Positions 16,293 to 25,093 of a stretch of DNA of 64,000 bases are shown here, one piece after another. Both the position numbers and the translations under genes were made by a program. The notes below the pieces were generated by a model that was not told where the DNA came from, did not search any database, and saw only the letters and a list, made by a program, of their open reading frames with translations. This stretch comes from an uncultured Aeromonadaceae bacterium (lineage in GTDB: Bacteria > Pseudomonadota > Gammaproteobacteria > Enterobacterales > Aeromonadaceae): positions 79,154 through 143,153 of the forward strand of contig CAMFKP010000001.1 in assembly GCA_945957385.1 (NCBI GenBank), given 5' to 3'. Every line of letters begins with the position of its first letter. Position 1 is the first letter of the stretch.

Positions 16293-17525
16293 TCAAGCAC
16301 TGGCAGCATTTTGGTCATCGCCAACCTTGGCGTTGAATATCCGTCCGCCACGAAAAATGTCCATCATGGTCGTGACGTTTCGCCCACGCTGCCCTACCTG
16401 ATTTTTGTCAGTCGCCAAGAATCTCATCGCGTCCGCGATCCGTCGCGCTAGGCTAGCGATGGCGCTGTCGTACAAAAACGAGGCCTGACCAAAAGCGATG
16501 GCTGCATCTAGCGAATCGCCGCGCAACAGGGAATGGGCAACCCATTGACCGACATTCTCCACGTTGTCACGTTTGTACTGGCGACCTACCACTTTGCCGA
16601 GCAAATAGAAGAGGAAGCCATCATCGCGGCTGGCAGTCCAGCAGGTAATCTGGCAGCTATCAAACTGATACATATCGAACCATGAGTAAAGCGCCCAATC
16701 CGACAGCATCGATAGCTCAGGGTAGAGCGGACGCAACTCTGCGCAGTCCTCTTTACCGTAATCAGGTACTTCGCTGTAGGGCTCATCCAATAATTCCAGA
16801 CCCAGCGTGGACGCTCGGGCCCAGAGGTCAGCGACATGCGCTTGAGCATAGCGAACGGCGCTGGCGCTATCGTTTTTCCACGACGACTCCAGTTCTTTCA
16901 CCTGGTTGAACAGCAACTCTGTAACAGGCTCGAAGCCGGACTCATAGGCCACGCGGCCCAATGCGGTATAGACAAAGCGGTCGGGGTTTTCCGTAGGCCG
17001 GATGACGGGTCGTGGCGGTAGCAGTGCAGGGTCAAGCGAGTCACACAGGGTCATGGGCTGACCCTTGTAGGAAAAGTCGCCATTGCCCTGCTGAGTGCAG
17101 CCAAGCAGTATGCTGGCAAAGGCGTTCTCTACTTCGGATTTGCTGTTATAGGTGTCGGGGAGCCTGGCATTGAACGGGCGATGGCGAATCATCCAGCCGT
17201 CACAGGCAGTCTTTGCCAGCTCGTAGGGCTCAGGCACGATGCCCCAGCTTTCTACGGCTTCCTTTGCGCAAACGGAGGCTTCCACGAGCAGGCTGAGAGC
17301 CAGATCAGCAAGCGGTTGGTCAGTATTGAGCTTTCGCTGAGCGTTCACTAGCTGTACCAACTTGTCGAACACAAAGACCTTCCCCTCATTGACCACGTAG
17401 GTCGCATTGGGTACGCCTTCGATATTGCGTAGCTCAGCTTTTATGCTGTCGTCTTGGCTGCCAAAGTAGTAGCCGGCCTCATCAAGAAGCACTACTTTCG
17501 GTTCCATTTGAGCGGTAGAGTTCAT
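16293..17525 (-). CDS. Unknown 410-residue protein
   Basis: A soluble, mostly helical protein without recognised domain. It contains VVLLDEAGYYFG near the N-terminus, but no Walker A motif precedes it, so this is not good evidence of an ATPase. Composition and GC content are higher than in the CRISPR-Cas genes next door, which suggests a different origin. It lies between the palindrome region and csf1 and is separated from csf1 by 286 bases. Confidence 0.6.
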   Translation of the reverse strand: MNSTAQMEPKVVLLDEAGYYFGSQDDSIKAELRNIEGVPNATYVVNEGKVFVFDKLVQLVNAQRKLNTDQPLADLALSLLVEASVCAKEAVESWGIVPEPYELAKTACDGWMIRHRPFNARLPDTYNSKSEVENAFASILLGCTQQGNGDFSYKGQPMTLCDSLDPALLPPRPVIRPTENPDRFVYTALGRVAYESGFEPVTELLFNQVKELESSWKNDSASAVRYAQAHVADLWARASTLGLELLDEPYSEVPDYGKEDCAELRPLYPELSMLSDWALYSWFDMYQFDSCQITCWTASRDDGFLFYLLGKVVGRQYKRDNVENVGQWVAHSLLRGDSLDAAIAFGQASFLYDSAIASLARRIADAMRFLATDKNQVGQRGRNVTTMMDIFRGGRIFNAKVGDDQNAASA

Positions 17526-17811
17526 TAGATATGTCCTTTCATGGTTTGTGTAATTGCGAATGTTGAGTCTAGGGTTTATTTGCGCGTAGGCGCTTGATTC
17601 AACGGACTTTTACAATTCCCTAACAGTGCTGCCTCTTGATGCCCCAAATATGGGGAAAAATTTTCTTCGCATTCCCTCCCCCGCGTCCAATTGGGGGGGT
17701 GTGCTGCTTAAGCTGGGTCGGCGAAATTCTCTTTAAAAGCCCAACATATCGGTGGGTCTATTGGCCAACTGGCCTAAATCGCTGCTTTGCCAATCGAGGG
17801 GATGGCGGTTA
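17526..17811. other. Intergenic region between unknown gene and csf1 candidate
   Basis: 286 bases without a convincing gene. It holds two C/G hairpin-forming stretches: CCCC-N6-GGGG at 17642-17655, and a longer C run paired with a run of seven G at about 17682-17700. Neither repeats with regular spacing, so they are not a CRISPR array. The promoter of the 410-residue gene must lie near 17530-17600. Confidence 0.4.
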
Positions 17812-18450
17812 TTAGCGATCAATATGGTAAGCGGAGAGTATCTTGTACTCGCCACTATTGGTCATCACAGGACATTGTGGCAATACACGACGGAGGGCTG
17901 GCGTGTTAATCAGTTGCTTATTCAGCTTCTCTTTCGATGCGTTGCTTTGATGGGCACGATACGCGGCATATGTATGGAGAGCTGTTGCAAATATTTTCCA
18001 TGGAATTCCTGCATCTTGTATTAGCTTGAGCGTTTCTTTTACCTCTTTGAGATTAACCATCATGGGCGATGATGAATCGCAAATCGTGGTTCTTGCAAGA
18101 GCATGAGTAAGCTTAAAAGTTGATTCGACTGCTGCTTTGCCGATATAACCGACCATGAACCCCCCTACTTCTCGGTTTAGGAGCCAGTGGGCCATATATT
18201 TATCCGCACTAACATCTTCTGACCGGATGATTTGTAGTTCAGGCGTTGATGGGTGCTCAAGGCGGCCAATGATTATCGAGCCTTCAGGGCAGGCAATGTA
18301 GGTGATGCCAATTTGCCCCAGGTTGAGCGTTTTGACATCTTTTGATGTTCGCTGTGGTATGAAGATTTTATGGGGGCTTATGTACTCAGACCCAGCCCCT
18401 GCGCCAATCAAGTGACGACCGATATGTTCATGGAAGTATTCTCGGGTCAT
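17812..18450 (-). CDS. Candidate Csf1 (type IV Cas8-like) protein
   Basis: 212 residues, divergently transcribed from csf2 with about 117 bases between. By position, size and the absence of any other candidate it should be the type IV large-subunit-like protein Csf1, which would contact the PAM and the 5' end of the crRNA. However, it lacks the cysteine zinc-finger usual in Csf1, and I cannot match a diagnostic motif. The C-terminal half is helical (VKETLKLIQDAGIPWKIFATALHTYAAYRAHQ split by short loops). It might instead be an unrelated regulator or accessory protein. The divergent placement departs from the usual csf1-csf2-csf3 order. Confidence 0.45.
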   Translation of the reverse strand: MTREYFHEHIGRHLIGAGAGSEYISPHKIFIPQRTSKDVKTLNLGQIGITYIACPEGSIIIGRLEHPSTPELQIIRSEDVSADKYMAHWLLNREVGGFMVGYIGKAAVESTFKLTHALARTTICDSSSPMMVNLKEVKETLKLIQDAGIPWKIFATALHTYAAYRAHQSNASKEKLNKQLINTPALRRVLPQCPVMTNSGEYKILSAYHIDR

Positions 18451-18567
18451 CTTTTTTCTCCATACAAGTAGACGTTTTAATTCGACCGTGTGTATAGTTG
18501 CACCGAGTGATTATTGAAGTCAATTTTTTTAATTCCAAAACCACCCAATTCTTGTTTGGAGCCAGCC

Positions 18568-19662
18568 GTGAATTTGCCCGTGAATTTGCTAAATGTACTG
18601 TTTGAAGGTCGCATTGTTGCTGAGCAGCCATTGGCCACTTGCTCGAAAGATCTTGCGGATACACGCCGTTCGAGTACAGATCCTCTACCCATCCCTTCTA
18701 TGACCACTGGCAAAGGGGTGCGAATGTACTTTCCCGCTACTGGTTTGCGAGGTGGATGGCGACGTGCTTTGCATCAGTTGATGCGCGAACATTTAATCGC
18801 GCTTACAGGGAATCCGACGCCGCTGACTCTGAATGAACATTACATTTCGACCATCGGGGGCGTAAAAGGATCAGGCGAGGCCAACAAAGCATCGGTAATG
18901 CATATCGCAAAAGCGCGTGAGCAAAACCCGCTTCTGTCGCTCTTCGGGGCGGGAGATGCGGGCTCGTTAGGCTTCGTACGCGGGAAGATCAACATCGGAA
19001 ACGCTATTGTGGCCGACGAATACGCAGATATTGCTGCTGTGCATTTCTCAGGCGCAAGGAGCGATGAATTCTTTCGCTCACCAGAGCAAACCAAATACCT
19101 ATCGGAAGATGACCTGAGCAAATTACTGCAGCAAGGTCTGGCCAATCGCGCTCGGTCGAAAATTCAAAATCAGATCGATGCTATGAAACGCGATCTAAAA
19201 AAATTCAAAGATCGTAGTTCTGATGAGTATGTCGCCCTTAATGACGAAATTAAAAAACTTGAAGCGGAAGCCAAAGAGGTCGTTAAGGCTAGCGAAGCAA
19301 GTGATAACTCAGTTGGTATGCCGCTGGCGGGGTTTCTGGCCATCCCGCCTATGGTCGAGATGAACCACAAAATCCGCATTGTCCAGGCCACACGCATCGA
19401 ATTGGGGGCGTTCTTGGGGGCGCTACGTCAATTCTCTGCGAATCCACTTGTGGGGGCTCATCACAACACCGGATGCGGCGAAATCAGTGGCACATGGGAT
19501 GTTTATTCAATGGGCGCTGGGGAGAGAGTGAAGTTAGGCTCAGTGACTATGGGGTTCGGTCATTTCGTGATTGATGGCGATGTACTGAAAGAAGCTGATG
19601 ATGAATTTGCCCAGTTGATGCGCAGTGGCAATTTTTCGATGGCAGCACCTACTTTGGAGTGA
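18568..19662 (+). CDS. csf2: Csf2 (type IV Cas7) backbone protein
   Basis: 364 residues from GTG 18568, chosen for GGAG six bases upstream; an ATG at 18514 lies in the likely promoter. The protein has the Cas7-family layout of type IV Csf2: an N-terminal RRM strand (LLNVLFEGRIVAEQPLATC), FPATGLRGGWRRALHQLM, and a C-terminal half with IELGAFLGALRQFSANPLVGAH and a glycine-rich stretch GCGEISGTW. Copies would polymerise along the crRNA. A charged coiled-coil insertion (about residues 195-260) is notable. It is the first gene of the cas operon and precedes cas6 by seven bases. Confidence 0.8.
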   Translation: MNLPVNLLNVLFEGRIVAEQPLATCSKDLADTRRSSTDPLPIPSMTTGKGVRMYFPATGLRGGWRRALHQLMREHLIALTGNPTPLTLNEHYISTIGGVKGSGEANKASVMHIAKAREQNPLLSLFGAGDAGSLGFVRGKINIGNAIVADEYADIAAVHFSGARSDEFFRSPEQTKYLSEDDLSKLLQQGLANRARSKIQNQIDAMKRDLKKFKDRSSDEYVALNDEIKKLEAEAKEVVKASEASDNSVGMPLAGFLAIPPMVEMNHKIRIVQATRIELGAFLGALRQFSANPLVGAHHNTGCGEISGTWDVYSMGAGERVKLGSVTMGFGHFVIDGDVLKEADDEFAQLMRSGNFSMAAPTLE

Positions 19663-19669
19663 GCTTGTA

Positions 19670-20266
19670 ATGGTGAAATCCCTCGACCATTGGACTCATT
19701 ATGTCGAAATCTCGATCCCCAGAGATCTTGGCTTGGTTTATGAAACGCATGCTCGGATTCTTACCGCAGTGCATTTTTCGATTAGCGAAGGTGCGGATCT
19801 GGCAATAAATTGGCCGGACTTCAAATCTGATGTCCAAGGGTATTTTGGGCTGAGGGCTCGGATTTTTTCTAATGGCATTGATGGATTGACATCTGCGCTA
19901 CAGCACCTGAGAAAATTAGAGAGCTATAAGCTGGTGCTGCTTAGCGAAATTATGGATGTACCCAAAGAGGCAACAAACGGGGTGCGATTTGTCCGTAATG
20001 CTAAGGCCCACCATTCCTACCCTTCACGTTATAAAAAATTGGTGGCATACAATAAATTGAAAGGGTTTGAACCTCCCCCACCATTTGATGTTTGGCAACG
20101 AGAAAAACTGAACTCATCGAAACACCGGCTGTACTTGCAGTCAGCATCAAATAAGTCAGTGATTGTCATGCATATCGCGGTACTTGATGAGTCGGATAAA
20201 TCGATTAACACAAGAGGCGGTTCATATGGCCTTTCTCACGAAACGCCGATGTGGGGTGCAAAATGA
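19670..20266 (+). CDS. cas6: Cas6f/Csy4-like crRNA endonuclease
   Basis: 198 residues from ATG 19670. It resembles Csy4 along its length: LDHWTHYVEISI at the start (Csy4 MDHYIDIRL), NWPDF followed by LRARIFSN (Csy4 SFPDF, LRIHG), a basic arm VRFVRNAKAHHSYPSRYKKL, KHRLYLQSAS, and GGSYGLSHETPMW at the end (Csy4 GGFSAYGLS). H27 is close to the Csy4 catalytic H29; H35 is an alternative. It should cut the pre-crRNA at a repeat hairpin and stay bound. A Csy4-type Cas6 with type IV effectors indicates module exchange with type I-F. The stop overlaps the start of csf4 (ATGA). Confidence 0.8.
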   Translation: MVKSLDHWTHYVEISIPRDLGLVYETHARILTAVHFSISEGADLAINWPDFKSDVQGYFGLRARIFSNGIDGLTSALQHLRKLESYKLVLLSEIMDVPKEATNGVRFVRNAKAHHSYPSRYKKLVAYNKLKGFEPPPPFDVWQREKLNSSKHRLYLQSASNKSVIVMHIAVLDESDKSINTRGGSYGLSHETPMWGAK

Positions 20267-22494
20267 GCGTTGAGCAAATTGAAGCGATTCTTGGCCATGA
20301 TGGGATTATTGTAAAAACATTTGGCAAAAACTCCCCAGCGCAATTGGCTTACGCACTGAAAGTGCATGAGGGATTTAATGCGCAGACGGATGTAGAAAGG
20401 AAGCAGCGAACACGCATCAATATGCTCGAAGCTGAAACCGGCACTGGTAAGACGCTAGGGTATTTAGTTCCACTCATGTTGCAAATTGCGGCAACTGGTA
20501 AGCGCGGTGCGGTGTCTACATTTACTCGGAACTTGCAACATCAAATGACGGATGATGGCCGAAACGGGGGAAAAGTAGGCGACGTTATTTTGGCGAAAAA
20601 CTGGGTGGCTGAAATAACCGGCGTGCATGTTTCGGTGGCAGTTCGGATGGGCATGGCTAATTTTGGATCGGCAAGCGCTGTTCAAAATACGATCTCTATG
20701 CTGCGAAATGACGACGATATTTTAGAAACAGAGCGCAGGGAGGCGATTGAGCTTCTTGAGAAGCTTTATGATTTCTTGATCGCCATGGATGATGATGGGA
20801 AACCAAGCAACAGCGGACTAATTGACGACTTTCTTGACGATCAAAATATTGAAGCTTTTCCGCCTTGCGTATCGCAATCCATGATTTGCCTACGCGGTAC
20901 ATCACCAGAAGCCGATAGCTACGCATATCGACTACATGTTGAGGAATCAAAAAAGGCTGATCTACTCATTTGCAACCATGCCACACTAATCTTGCATGCA
21001 AAGCAATGGGGCCGAATCCTTGATAGCGCGGAAAAGCAACTGGCGTATGTTGTTATCGATGAGGCAGACCGATTGCCTGGTGCCGCCGAATCCATAGCAA
21101 CAACGGCACTGCCACTCCATGGCATTACAGATCTGTTCAAACGAATAGCATTTGAAAACGGCATGCCAGAGATGGGGCAGGCAATTGGGCGGCTTTACGA
21201 CGAAATTTATAACTATGGCAAAAGATGCTCAAAATCGGCATGCCCAGCAACAGAGTTGGGTTCGCTATCGACAATGATTGACAAGGTGTCTGAGCACGTT
21301 AAAAAGGCATTGGCCACTATTAAACCGGCATTGAGCATCGGAGATGGCGGTGATATGTTCATCACCCCTCAGTCGCGACTGCTGATGGATTTTGCAAACA
21401 GCGCAAATGAATTTCTTCGCTTTGGGGATTTGATGCGAACTAGCAGCGGCGAAGAAACCGCTGTAGTTTCTTTTTCACCAGTGCGGAATTACCCCTCACT
21501 GGCAATTGGACAGGCCAATCCAGCTCGGCTGCTAAAGCGTCTATTCCAAGGCAACGATGACCCGAACTATCCAACGCGGGATGGCCTTGAGGGGGTGCTA
21601 TTTACGTCGGCCACGCTAGCCTCATCAGGCTGGGCACTACCAAGGGCTTTTGACTCCTTCTCAAGCGAAATTGGGGTCGTCAGACACGCGATTCAGGGCA
21701 GTAATGATCCGGTGCATAATGTGATCTTGTCGGCATATAGCCAATTTGCACCCTCTGAATTTGGGTCGCTGGATTTTGTTCTTGCCGATCCTGCAGCACC
21801 GCTACCAGCGCTCAGGATTACTGATGACCATGCCATCACAAGTGCGACCTGGCTGGAATACTGTGCAGGAATGATCAGATTTGCGCACTCAAAGGGCGGC
21901 AAGGTTCTTGTTTTAACGATCTCACACAAAGACAGTATTGCGCTGGATGCGCTGTTGCACGACCTGAACCCGATTGTGGCGAGAAAAAACCAACCAATTG
22001 GTAGGTTAGTGACGCAATACAAACAAACTGAAAATGCCATTTTGATCTCAGCCAGCGCATGGGAAGGCATTGACTTGCCTAATCAGATTCAGCACCTTGT
22101 GATAACAAGAATCCCTTTTTCGCCGCCGAGCCATTCAAGCCATGTAGATCTTATCTACAAGGCGCATTTGCAGAATAAAGGGCTTAGCGAAGACCGGATT
22201 GATGCCACATTGAAGGCGCGTGGCATGCAGCGAACTTGGAGGAAATTGCGGCAGGGTCTGGGACGCCCGATTCGCTCAAGCACGGACAAAGCCACGGTGT
22301 GGATCGCCGATCCTCGTTTCCCTCGACCTGAAAGCCTTGATGGGTCACTTGATGCGCTGTTGATGCAAAACACTGAGGCTCGGAAATACCCTGCCTTTGC
22401 AGATTGCATCCCTGCCCGCTTCCGTAAAGGATCATGGCAAAGGGCTCGCTTTTTTACTTTGGATAAACAGCTGTATGAGATCGAGGAATTATGA
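20263..22494 (+). CDS. csf4: Csf4 (DinG-type) helicase of type IV CRISPR
   Basis: 743 residues from ATG 20263. An XPD/DinG-type superfamily 2 helicase: Walker A TGTGKT (59-64), DEAD box (266-269), SASAWEGIDLP near 597-607 and motif VI QGLGRPIRS (664-672). In DinG an iron-sulfur cluster lies between Walker A and DEAD; here only two cysteines (PPC and MIC) plus LICNHA remain, so a cluster is doubtful, as in other Csf4 proteins. In type IV-A systems this ATP-dependent 5'-3' helicase is needed for interference against plasmids. Both ends overlap neighbours by ATGA, so the operon is tightly coupled. Confidence 0.9.
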   Translation: MSVEQIEAILGHDGIIVKTFGKNSPAQLAYALKVHEGFNAQTDVERKQRTRINMLEAETGTGKTLGYLVPLMLQIAATGKRGAVSTFTRNLQHQMTDDGRNGGKVGDVILAKNWVAEITGVHVSVAVRMGMANFGSASAVQNTISMLRNDDDILETERREAIELLEKLYDFLIAMDDDGKPSNSGLIDDFLDDQNIEAFPPCVSQSMICLRGTSPEADSYAYRLHVEESKKADLLICNHATLILHAKQWGRILDSAEKQLAYVVIDEADRLPGAAESIATTALPLHGITDLFKRIAFENGMPEMGQAIGRLYDEIYNYGKRCSKSACPATELGSLSTMIDKVSEHVKKALATIKPALSIGDGGDMFITPQSRLLMDFANSANEFLRFGDLMRTSSGEETAVVSFSPVRNYPSLAIGQANPARLLKRLFQGNDDPNYPTRDGLEGVLFTSATLASSGWALPRAFDSFSSEIGVVRHAIQGSNDPVHNVILSAYSQFAPSEFGSLDFVLADPAAPLPALRITDDHAITSATWLEYCAGMIRFAHSKGGKVLVLTISHKDSIALDALLHDLNPIVARKNQPIGRLVTQYKQTENAILISASAWEGIDLPNQIQHLVITRIPFSPPSHSSHVDLIYKAHLQNKGLSEDRIDATLKARGMQRTWRKLRQGLGRPIRSSTDKATVWIADPRFPRPESLDGSLDALLMQNTEARKYPAFADCIPARFRKGSWQRARFFTLDKQLYEIEEL

Positions 22495-23192
22495 TGAATG
22501 AGAATTATGTTCCATTTTTACTTCGGTTGAATCTAAGCTCACCATTTCATTTGTCAACGCCATTGACACTGGATGCCCTGCTCTCATATGCGATCTTCTG
22601 CGAGAAAGGGCTTATGGATGAAGCGACTATTGATCACATTCCTCTAGCGCGTGGAGAAATGGGTATTTTTAAGGCGAGTGCTTTACACATCCCCAGAGGC
22701 ACTTTTTATGTCCGTGGGAAATTCAATCGGGTGGCAGGCGTGCGTGATCTAGCACTCGGTGATTTTTCTCCAAATGTTGGCAAAGGCCAAAACGCAAGGT
22801 ATGGACAGGTTGACATTCAACGTGGCCCATACAAGACGGTAATCAATTCATACGCTGCACACGATGCCCGTGAAGTTGTATTTTATGCAGTTGGCAATCC
22901 AGAGGAAGTTAGCCGCTTGATTTCTGACTATGTGCCAGGCGTTGGGAAATGCGCCAACTCGGGTGCGGGGCAAATAGAATCAGTTTCTTGGCACTTGCTA
23001 GAGAATGATTATTCGTGGGTTACGCCAAAAGGCAGTCCGGCAAGACCATTGCCTTGTACGATTTGGAATCAAATATCCGATTTTCGCTACGAGTCGGAGC
23101 CCATGAGTTACCAAGTTCCATACTCAAAATCTGCGAGGGTTCAATCGGTTTTCCCAGAAAGCATTATGGAATATTGGGGAAGATTGGCTTAG
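22491..23192 (+). CDS. csf3: Csf3 (type IV Cas5)
   Basis: About 233 residues. It follows the Csf3/Cas5 pattern: an N-terminal strand with FLLRLNLSSPF, then the conserved LDALLSYAIFCEKGLM helix, RGTFYVRGKFNR, and a glycine-rich loop GVGKCANSGAGQIESV before the last strands. Cas5 caps the 5' handle of the crRNA. Start ATG 22491 or 22494; both overlap the csf4 stop. It is the last gene of the cas operon and is followed by a C/G hairpin. Confidence 0.8.
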   Translation: MMNENYVPFLLRLNLSSPFHLSTPLTLDALLSYAIFCEKGLMDEATIDHIPLARGEMGIFKASALHIPRGTFYVRGKFNRVAGVRDLALGDFSPNVGKGQNARYGQVDIQRGPYKTVINSYAAHDAREVVFYAVGNPEEVSRLISDYVPGVGKCANSGAGQIESVSWHLLENDYSWVTPKGSPARPLPCTIWNQISDFRYESEPMSYQVPYSKSARVQSVFPESIMEYWGRLA

Positions 23193-23285
23193 AGTTATTT
23201 GGTTATTGTGGTGCTAGGAGTGATAGATTAGATTCACCCTTCTTTGGGGCTGTGAATTCGGTAGAGAACAACCAATCTCAATCTA

Positions 23286-23298
23286 CCCCCTGCGGGGG
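23286..23298. repeat. CCCCC-TGC-GGGGG hairpin after csf3
   Basis: A five-base-pair G/C stem with a three-base loop lies 94 bases after the csf3 stop. No T run follows on either strand. It may be a weak terminator or a lone relic of a hairpin-bearing CRISPR repeat; no second copy at CRISPR spacing was found. Confidence 0.4.
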
Positions 23299-23355
23299 AT
23301 GTCTAAATACATGTCGATGTTTTAAATTTACCAACAGGTTGTTGGCGTTGTAATT

Positions 23356-23814
23356 TTATCCTGCGATTACCTCATTGCGTTTAGCTTGAAGTTTTTTTCG
23401 TATATGGGCATTGTGGGCCGCAGTGAAGTAAACCATTATTGCATGTAGATCTTCACTGCTTATTGTCTTGTCATGCCTTGCTGCATCCAACAGTTCCTTT
23501 TGGATTAGGAGCAAGGTTGAAGCAAATACCCTCGACTCGACTTGAAACTCGCTCGCAGGCAACACTCTCGATGCCTGTCGGAGTGCATCCATCTTGAAAT
23601 TGTAAACCGCGCCACCAAGCCGTTTCGATGAGCGTTCTTGAATAGGTCTGTCATTACCGATTACGGCTTGCTGAGGTTCTTTTTCGATATGCCGTGCCTT
23701 GAACTGGCGAATAGTAATCCTTGTATGCTCTTGCTCATAGACGGGGGGCGGCGGCGGCGTGGTAATTCCGAGCCAATAAAGAATTTTGGTCAGAAGGCTG
23801 ATTTTAGTTTTCAT
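23356..23814 (-). CDS. Membrane-anchored small helical protein
   Basis: 152 residues from ATG 23814 (an ATG at 23820 is possible). A short hydrophobic N-terminal segment (LLTKILYWLGI) is followed by a proline run and then helical, charged sequence. The start overlaps the end of the zincin gene, so they are co-translated. Unknown function; possibly a partner or inhibitor of the upstream enzymes, which is only a guess from position. Confidence 0.55.
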   Translation of the reverse strand: MKTKISLLTKILYWLGITTPPPPPVYEQEHTRITIRQFKARHIEKEPQQAVIGNDRPIQERSSKRLGGAVYNFKMDALRQASRVLPASEFQVESRVFASTLLLIQKELLDAARHDKTISSEDLHAIMVYFTAAHNAHIRKKLQAKRNEVIAG

Positions 23815-25093
23815 AACCATAGCTCTGAGTATTATCTCTGGCATTAGCCTTAATAATATCTTTAGGCATGCCGTGCTCCACAATTTTAGACCTATAGTTT
23901 TCGAGGTATTTATCGAATTTTTCCGACATTTTGATTAACTCATCGTGACTCGGATAGCCTTGGGCAGTCTGAGTGGAATGAACGAGATAATCAGAACGAA
24001 TCCCTGCATTTATTAGCTTAAGCTCTGTATAGGCCTCGAAAAATCTGGCGAACATTTCCTCTGGGGTTGACCAGTATGGTTTTTTGCGCTGCTCTAATTT
24101 GTCGATTTTCTTTGAGCGATCTAGGTAGTCATATTCGTGGCTTGAAAGATGCTCTATGAAATGGGCGAGATCCTTAGCGATTGGATTCCAGTTTGCGCGT
24201 GACCGTTCGAGTTGATGGCCAAGCCCTCTCATGTCTGAGGCATCGCCAATGCGGGCTACAAAGTGGCTAAAGGCATGTCCGAGCTCGTGAGCTAAGGCAC
24301 CGCCCCCTTGATAGCGGGTAAGGTTGATGACCTTAGAAGATCCAGGCTCATAATGAGCAGCTGCTCCCCGCTTACCACGAGAGGCGAACGCCATTCCTAA
24401 ATATCCTCCGAAGCTCAAAGTTTGGGGTGGAAGCTTGAGGATATCAGCAAGATCGGCCATGGCATTAAATGCCGTATTTAATACCTGCTGAGCTTCGGAG
24501 TCGGTGGTTTTCCCAAGGAGCCAATTGCCATATTGAATACCCCTGACACAATAGGCACTTTGAAATAGGTTTTCATCGGCATGGAGCCCATTTAGCCAAT
24601 CGCGAGTGAATTCAAGCCTATCTAAATGCGGGCGTGTGATGCGTGGTGGCTGATTGGCTTGTTTTATTTCATTACTTTGACTGGAATTAGTCTTGTCTTC
24701 ATTTGGCAGATCTATGCCAAGTTTATCAATTTTGACGCCACAATAATGAGCCGCAGCCTTGAAAAAAAGGCTCGATAAGTCATGGGTAGGCTGCTGGGCG
24801 ATTTCCAAGTATTCATCAGAGGAATGAGCTCTGATTTTAGACAATAGCCCCTCTGTCATTGCTGCAGTAGGCATGGCTTCAATTACTTTCTGAAGCGACT
24901 TTGCAATACCTCTAGTGGCATCAATTCTGAAATTGCGATCATATGATGCTTCTGGCGCTTCGACATCACCCGATGCAAGCAATGTTACTTTTGGAATAGA
25001 ATATTCCCTGAAAAATTGCCTACCCAATGCATTTTGCAACATTTCCTGATTTTCATTCGATTCACCATGCAATGGGTTCTTAACGTTTGCCAT
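23804..25093 (-). CDS. LPD1-type zincin-like protein
   Basis: 429 residues. The second half matches the LPD1 domain of large polyvalent proteins: GIQYGNWLLGKTTDSEAQ, LADILKLPPQTLSFGGYLG, AHYEPGSSKVINLTR and the zinc-peptidase motif HELGH (H269, E270, H273), with a later EEMFARFFEAY as candidate third ligand region. It may cut a host or recipient protein; these domains occur on conjugative plasmids in proteins thought to enter the recipient. The start overlaps the upstream gene by 14 bases. Confidence 0.75.
   Translation of the reverse strand: MANVKNPLHGESNENQEMLQNALGRQFFREYSIPKVTLLASGDVEAPEASYDRNFRIDATRGIAKSLQKVIEAMPTAAMTEGLLSKIRAHSSDEYLEIAQQPTHDLSSLFFKAAAHYCGVKIDKLGIDLPNEDKTNSSQSNEIKQANQPPRITRPHLDRLEFTRDWLNGLHADENLFQSAYCVRGIQYGNWLLGKTTDSEAQQVLNTAFNAMADLADILKLPPQTLSFGGYLGMAFASRGKRGAAAHYEPGSSKVINLTRYQGGGALAHELGHAFSHFVARIGDASDMRGLGHQLERSRANWNPIAKDLAHFIEHLSSHEYDYLDRSKKIDKLEQRKKPYWSTPEEMFARFFEAYTELKLINAGIRSDYLVHSTQTAQGYPSHDELIKMSEKFDKYLENYRSKIVEHGMPKDIIKANARDNTQSYGYEN

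Noticed and set aside
16293..17525. The 410-residue protein as an ATPase because of its LLDEAGYYFG stretch
   Set aside because: There is no P-loop before it and the motif sits at the extreme N-terminus.
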